Source: Chrysomallon squamiferum
Lineage: Eukaryota; Mollusca; Gastropoda; Neomphalida; Peltospiridae
NCBI GenBank assembly: GCA_012295275.1
Contig: CM022672.1
Coordinates: forward strand, 27,416,930 to 27,480,929
DNA length: 64,000 bases
Direction of reading: 5' to 3'
The translations under genes and the position numbers were made by a program. Every line of letters starts with the position of its first letter. Position 1 is the first letter of the stretch. The notes beneath the pieces were generated by a model. That model made no database searches. It was not told where the DNA came from and was given only the letters and a program-made list of their open reading frames with translations. Positions 58,110-64,000 of this stretch are shown one piece after another.

Positions 58110-58480
58110 CTATTGCTTTTCTGTTGTTGTGTATCTCATCCAAATTGTACTGAATCGCACAGTTTTGATAATAACGTTAATGCATACTTCTAAAAACATC
58201 ACTTTGTGTATAAAATAATATAAAACTGAACATTCAGAACGGCTTTTGGAAAGCTGGCGCCAGACAAGTGATGAAATTAGTTGGAACAACATTCTAATAG
58301 AATGGATTTTCCTTTCTGAGGCGTTCACCAATCAACGATTAAAGAAGTTTATTGTGGATACCTTTCAAGTAATGTGTTTTTTCCCTTTTGTTGTTTACGT
58401 TAGCTCTGAATTTTCCGTCTGTTAGCAGACAAGCTATCCACTTCTAAACTAAACAGGATCGATTCGGTTTTAATTGGGAA
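58110..58480. other. Unique intergenic DNA, nothing recognised
   Basis: More complex sequence between repeat blocks; GCTGGCGCCAG (58252-58262) is a perfect palindrome. No gene or RNA fold recognised. Confidence 0.4.
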
Positions 58481-58632
58481 CATCAATACCTCTTTTTTTC
58501 TTTCTACCTCTCTCTCTGTATCTGTATTATTTTCGCTTTCTCTTTTTTTCTCTATCTATTTAAGTCTGTCTCGCTCACTCTATTTCTGTCTTTCTCTCTG
58601 AGTGACTATTTCTCTCAGTCTGTACTTTAAAT

Positions 58633-58635
<3 letters not shown>

Positions 58636-58704
<69 letters not shown>
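58636..58704. repeat. (CT)n microsatellite
   Basis: About 34 CT units, followed by TG and ATGT repeats at 58820-58910. Confidence 0.95.
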
Positions 58705-58709
<5 letters not shown>

Positions 58710-59029
58710 CATTGCTCAGTTCATTCTGTTATAAGATATGATGGTTTACGATTTACAATATATAATGGACAACCTCCGATGCTGGTGAAACAAAAGAAGT
58801 AAAATATAAAAGCAATATGTGTGTGTTTGTGTGTGTGTGTGTGTGTATGTGTGTATGAATCTCTTTGGGTATGTGTATATATGTATGTATGTATGTCTGT
58901 ATGTATGTGTGATTCTGTGTGCCTTATTTGTGACTGAATATAAGATCGTCATCTACAACTGTCGCTTGACTGAAATTTAAAAATAAATACATTCATGGCC
59001 TCAGTATACGAATATTATTGAATTAAATT

Positions 59030-59310
59030 AAGCACGGCAATAATATCTCAGTTCGTCACTTCGAGAACACCCGTCCATGTGCTGCAAGCTTTCTCGTTTA
59101 AATGAAGATTGTGCAGGATGTTTCTTCGGGGTGAGCAATTTTCGGATATGAATTCTTATTGCCCCGGGTACTAACAACTTAATGTCAAAAACGTCTTCAA
59201 AGTGATAGCAGAGGTCTCGCTGAATGGTCGGATTAGGTTTGAGAAAAGAGAAACACAAAAACAACCGCGGTAACATCTTGTGAAACAAGAAGATTTCATT
59301 ACGTGTTGGT
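59030..59310. promoter_or_regulatory. Higher-complexity noncoding island
   Basis: About 280 bases with balanced composition and CG dinucleotides between repeat blocks. The 86-codon frame on the - strand (59288-59028) has no recognisable family. Possible conserved noncoding element or short relic. Confidence 0.2.
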
Positions 59311-59364
59311 CACAAAAGTAACACACTTTCTTCTATACATACACAAACAAACTCGCAAATAAAA

Positions 59365-59375
59365 AAATAAATAAA

Positions 59376-59448
<73 letters not shown>

Positions 59449-59450
59449 AA
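59365..59450. repeat. (AAAT)n microsatellite
   Basis: About 20 tetramer units. Open frames on the - strand reading LFIY repeats are artefacts. Confidence 0.95.
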
Positions 59451-59739
59451 TGATAAACTGAAATGAAAACTAATTTCAAAACTATCTTTTTCATAATTGA
59501 ACATCTTGAAATGTTAATGTTTTGGGTCTTAATGACGTTACTCATGTCTGTCCATTGACACATGAGTATCGTTAACTGTTGAGTGTGTTTAACACCAGAC
59601 CACTGACAGAACAGAGGATGGAACACAGACTAAAGACATCTACTACTAAAATATATTCACCAAGCAGTTTGCTGTTTTTCACACATTGGTAGCGTCCTTT
59701 GTTGAATGAGAATAGGATCGCTTTGCTATACAATCTGGT

Positions 59740-59773
59740 ATGTTTGTGTATTTGTGTATATGTGTGTGTATGT

Positions 59774-59838
<65 letters not shown>

Positions 59839-60075
59839 TATGTGTGTGTATATGTGTGTATGTGTGTATGTGTGTATGTGTGTATGTGTCTATGTGTGTA
59901 TGTTTGTATGTGTGTATGTGTGTATGTGTGTGTGTGTGTGTGTGTGTGTCTGTGTGTGTCTATGTGTGTCTATGTGTGTCTATGTGTCTGTACGTATGTA
60001 TCTATGTGTGTATGCGTGTGAGTGTATTTATGTACATATTATGTATGCGTACATGCATGTGTGCGTGTATCCTTC
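59740..60075. repeat. (TG)n with TATG and TCTATG interruptions
   Basis: A TG tract, pure at about 59780-59831, then TGTGTATG and TGTGTCTA variants to about 60075. Three overlapping Cys-Val-rich open frames are artefacts of the repeat. Confidence 0.95.
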
Positions 60076-60992
60076 TATGTATATTTTTAAAAGTATAGGT
60101 ATCTATGTATTTGTTTGTCTGTGTGCACATATGCTTTAATAAGCGCTTATCGAAAGAATATATCCTGTCAACAAAATGTTTTAAATCATTACTTAAAACG
60201 AAGTGAATGTCGAGACATCTGTCTTTCCAGACAAAGTTCATGTCCACACACCGAGTGTCAAACACAGTTTGTACTTACTGAATGTCAAGTAATAAGTTTT
60301 TCAAACATTCAGAGTGACATACCAGTCCAATGCTGTTATTATTGATGGCGCCGACTAGATTTGTTTTGTTTTCGCTTTCAGTGAAAGGAAAATCTTAATG
60401 ATGCTAATGATTGCTTTGTAAAGATTCATTATTAGCTATTAGCTGAAGTAAAATCACGTCGTAGAAAAGTTTGTTACACGCGAGTTTAGTCTCAAATAAA
60501 ACAAACTGATGTCACTCACTGCATGCGTGATCTACGTTTTGTGATGATTACTTTGATTCGTAAATTAATGCATCATTATGTGCGTCTTAGAGAGAGAGAG
60601 AGAGAGAGAGACAGAGACGGAGACAGAGCTACGGAGACAGAATAACAAAAAAAAGTATACTTACATGTTTTAAAAGGAAAACGTAGTGACTAAGCACATA
60701 GATATGTAACAAGCAAATAGCAGTTGCTAGGCATTGACTAAGATAATTATATTCCTAATTAAAAATACCCCAGAATACCCAATTTATTGTAATTCATTAA
60801 TCATCAGATAATTAAAATGTAATGAATCTGTAAAGAGAAGCTTGTTTTTATTTTAATGCTTTCATTGTTCTGTTAATATTATTTTTAATCTTCATTCCGT
60901 TTTCTCATCTTATATTATTCGTTATTGTTTTATATCACTCACTCTGCTATTCTGTTTATTATTCACTGGATTCTTTTCTGTCATCACCTTTT

Positions 60993-61096
<104 letters not shown>

Positions 61097-61149
61097 TGTC
61101 TATTTTATTATTTGACTCTGTGTTTCTCTATCATATATCTGTTTGCACA

Positions 61150-62440
61150 TCATAATTAACAGTGTATTATAATTTGGATAATCCTGTGCTTGTAAATGTA
61201 TTTCTTTGTCCACCATGTGTGTATGTATGTATATATATTTTGCATTTTCCTTCTTTCACAAGATGACAAAAACAAATGATCAACAACGAACAATTTTTTT
61301 TTTTTAATTGAATCACACAGACACCTTTGTAGACATTAAGTAATCCAGATGACTAACTTTTTCAAGCTGAATGAGACGAAATCCTACCACTGAATCAACC
61401 AGTTTTCAAGAGATGTTCCTAAGTGTAATCAGGAAATAGTTGGTTATTTTTCGAGCTGGGTGACGTGTTAAAGTTTTCTCAGAGTTTCTGACCTTGGCAC
61501 CCCATTATCTTAATCGTAGATGTTGCAGTTTGAAGAAACAAAAGCTGATTTCGCAACAAGTGTTGACTTATTCAGCTTTCTCTCTCGTTTTCTCTAATTA
61601 AAATGTTTCGTTCTAGTTCATTTACAGAAAGATAAAGATTTTTACAAATAAATGAAATAAAGGGTTTCGTCAAGTTGATGATGACTATGTCAGATATCGG
61701 CAAAATAATGATGAATGTTGTTGAATCATTAGTGATGATTATAATGATGAAGAAAAAATGATAACTTGTCATTAAGTTAATAACGATGAAAGAAAATTCA
61801 AACTATGGTAATGATGATACTGGGACAAAATAATAATAATGATCATAAAAACTGAATTTCTGCTAACAAATCTCTCTCTCTATCTATCTGTCTGTCTGTC
61901 TGTCTGTCTGCCTAACTATCTATCTGCCTGTCTATCTAACTATATATATATATATATTTATGAGAGAGAGAGAGAGAGACAGATAGACAGATAGACATGA
62001 AGACAGATAGATATATGTATATATATGAGTCTCTCTCTATATATATAAATATTTATAAGTTATAATGTTAATTGGCAAACAGGTCTTTTTGCTTATTCTT
62101 ACACCGAATCATTTCGTTTGGTTGAATTAGAAGAAATCTGATACCTTTAGTACGTAACATCACACTATACAAGATTACAATACAGCTTTGTGGCCGTGTT
62201 ACGTGGATGGAATGAAAAGAGTTTGTAGTATAAGATCGGTAGGGGGTGACGTATCAAACCTCGTCAATGCCAGTTCGAAATTGTGTTAAAAATCCACCAG
62301 TCGTGACGCTTTCAAAGCTAAATTCTTTCTTAACACTTCTTATAAAGAGAAACTTCTTTAAAAGTTGGCCGGCTACAACCAAAATTATTTAATAGATGGA
62401 TCAAATTTTTTAGAACAAAGATGACGGTATGCAATCATCA
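61150..62440. other. Intergenic DNA, no recognised gene
   Basis: Fairly complex sequence at 61310-61570, including TGACCTTGGCA, a nuclear-receptor half-site type word near 61490. ATG/ATA-rich low-complexity DNA follows at 61680-61850, then TCTG, TATA and GA repeats at 61870-62050. No conserved coding sequence seen. Confidence 0.4.
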
Positions 62441-62450
62441 TGATTGACAT

Positions 62451-62660
<210 letters not shown>

Positions 62661-63293
62661 AGCTGAAAAAGGAAAACATTTATTTTTCTGTGTATTTACT
62701 TTACGTAATTTTCTAATCTGGATGACTTTATAAGAAAACAAAACTGTATATCCAGTCTAAAAAGAAACCAAACAATTTTGTCCGTGGCTGTAGGCATGTC
62801 CAGCACAAACATTTCTTCCAGTAAGTGGACCGAATTAATGACCGTAAATCATTTAATTTGTTAAACGCCTTTGTTATTCAGCGTTCTTATTTCTGACCTG
62901 ATCGTAGACTCCTACAACAAGCCTAAAGCAGTTTGGAAAATTACATACGTACTGGTCTGCTATTATCTACTAATATATTCTAAGAAAAGAATGGCTTTTT
63001 CGTTGATGGGATGGTAGCAGTGGACCTAAAAAGGTATTTAACAGTTTGTAAGAAAATTTAGGGTTTCGGTAACTGCTGAGAAACAACTCTGATGGGTAAT
63101 AATTAAAGATAAGTGGTACGCCTGCCTACCAAGTTAGTGTGATTGTCTGTATTTTTCTTAACGTTACTGTTTGTTTTTTTCTTATCCAAGATTAAATACT
63201 CTTTTTCAGGGTTTTCCCCACCATACATCAGAAAATAATAGTTTGTTGAAATTGGGAATACACATTAGAAGACTATAAACATAGCTTCCTAAA

Positions 63294-63327
<34 letters not shown>

Positions 63328-63455
63328 TAAATGTACATTTTGGAAAAATGGGATTTAAAAAAAAAAAAATTATATTAAATAAAATAAAAATTTTAACTCA
63401 GAATAAATCACATTAAATCGAACTATGTTGATTCCAGTCCATTGCAGACCAATCA

Positions 63456-63575
63456 AATCAAATCAGTTCAAAACAAATCAAATCAGTTCAAAACAAATCA
63501 AATCAAATCAAATCAAATCAAATCAAATCAATCAGTCAAATCAGTCAAATCAAATCAGTTCAATTCAAATCAAAC
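63456..63575. repeat. (AAATC)n pentamer repeat
   Basis: AAATC units, some interrupted by AGTTC or AGTC. Two overlapping open frames with N/Q/K/S-rich translation are artefacts. Confidence 0.9.
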
Positions 63576-63649
63576 CAATGCCGATGCAAATACAAGAAAG
63601 ACTCATTCCATTAAGAAATCTATGCACTAAAGTTTGAATCTGAAAAGTG

Positions 63650-63870
63650 TGAATTCATTTGAAATACTACGAGATATATCTGCGAGCACGGAGAGGCAGC
63701 TGGTGGACACGCGTGGTTTACGAACAGCTATGTTCTTGTTTCAAAGCTTCGTTTAAAGGTTTTCAGGTGATGGTAACACCCGCCCGGATGTCTAATGTGT
63801 GCCACAGGCAGCAGCCCTTTAGAACCAGTCACGACTTGATTCCATTTAGGTTACGTAAAACGAAATTGGT
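63650..63870. promoter_or_regulatory. GC-richer noncoding island near the window edge
   Basis: Balanced composition with E-box words (CAGCTGG near 63698, CAGGTGATG near 63765) and CG dinucleotides, no repeats and no open frame of interest. Possible regulatory element or the start of a feature beyond the edge. Confidence 0.2.
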
Positions 63871-64000
63871 TCTTTTTAAATACAGCCGTAATAAAAACTT
63901 GATGCAGTTTTCAGAGGTTATTTGTTCAAATCTTTTTAACATTCATTCATTCAAAACATTTATTTATTTATTTATTCAGCCGGTTGTTCCTGGTTTTTAT

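Noticed and set aside
59699-60139. Cys-Val-rich frames of 93 to 146 codons
   Set aside because: Translation of the TG repeat; three overlapping frames are equally open.

Overview
The window looks like nuclear DNA of a bilaterian invertebrate. It is very AT-rich, its genes have many short introns with GT..AG ends, and it is crowded with simple repeats. All recognisable genes are animal housekeeping or cell-cycle genes. A lophotrochozoan, perhaps a mollusc, is my best guess from the compact introns and the repeat style, but no sequence here fixes the phylum. There are no bacterial, viral or CRISPR features. All exon models below come from reading codons and splice signals, without transcript evidence.

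Layout. 1-5.2 kb (+): the C-terminal half of NOC3L, a nucleolar ribosome-export factor, in 13 exons. 5.6-7.4 kb (-): MRPL43 (mL43), complete in three exons, tail-to-tail with NOC3L. 7.7-19.4 kb (+): CCDC125, complete in 11 exons, head-to-head with MRPL43 across a 338-bp shared promoter; it holds a second candidate exon with the same phases as exon 5. 19.4-31.2 kb: AT-rich intergenic DNA with a possible transposon remnant and a 36-bp minisatellite. 31.2-35.8 kb (+): a CDC25-type phosphatase, here called copy A. 37-44.7 kb: intergenic. 44.7-48.8 kb (-): a second CDC25-type phosphatase, copy B, facing copy A tail-to-tail. 48.8-64 kb: no recognised gene; long CT/GA, TTTA, TG and TA tracts alternate with islands of higher-complexity DNA that look regulatory.

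How the genes fit together. NOC3L and MRPL43 serve cytosolic and mitochondrial ribosome production. The two CDC25 copies would both activate cyclin-dependent kinases. They share four homologous catalytic-domain exons, three of identical length, but have unrelated N-terminal regulatory regions, which suggests an inverted duplication followed by regulatory divergence. The strongest points for a second look are the CDC25 pair and its shared change in the active-site loop, the candidate mutually exclusive exons of CCDC125, a 26-nt microexon in CDC25 copy A, and intronic tandem duplications that copied splice donors.
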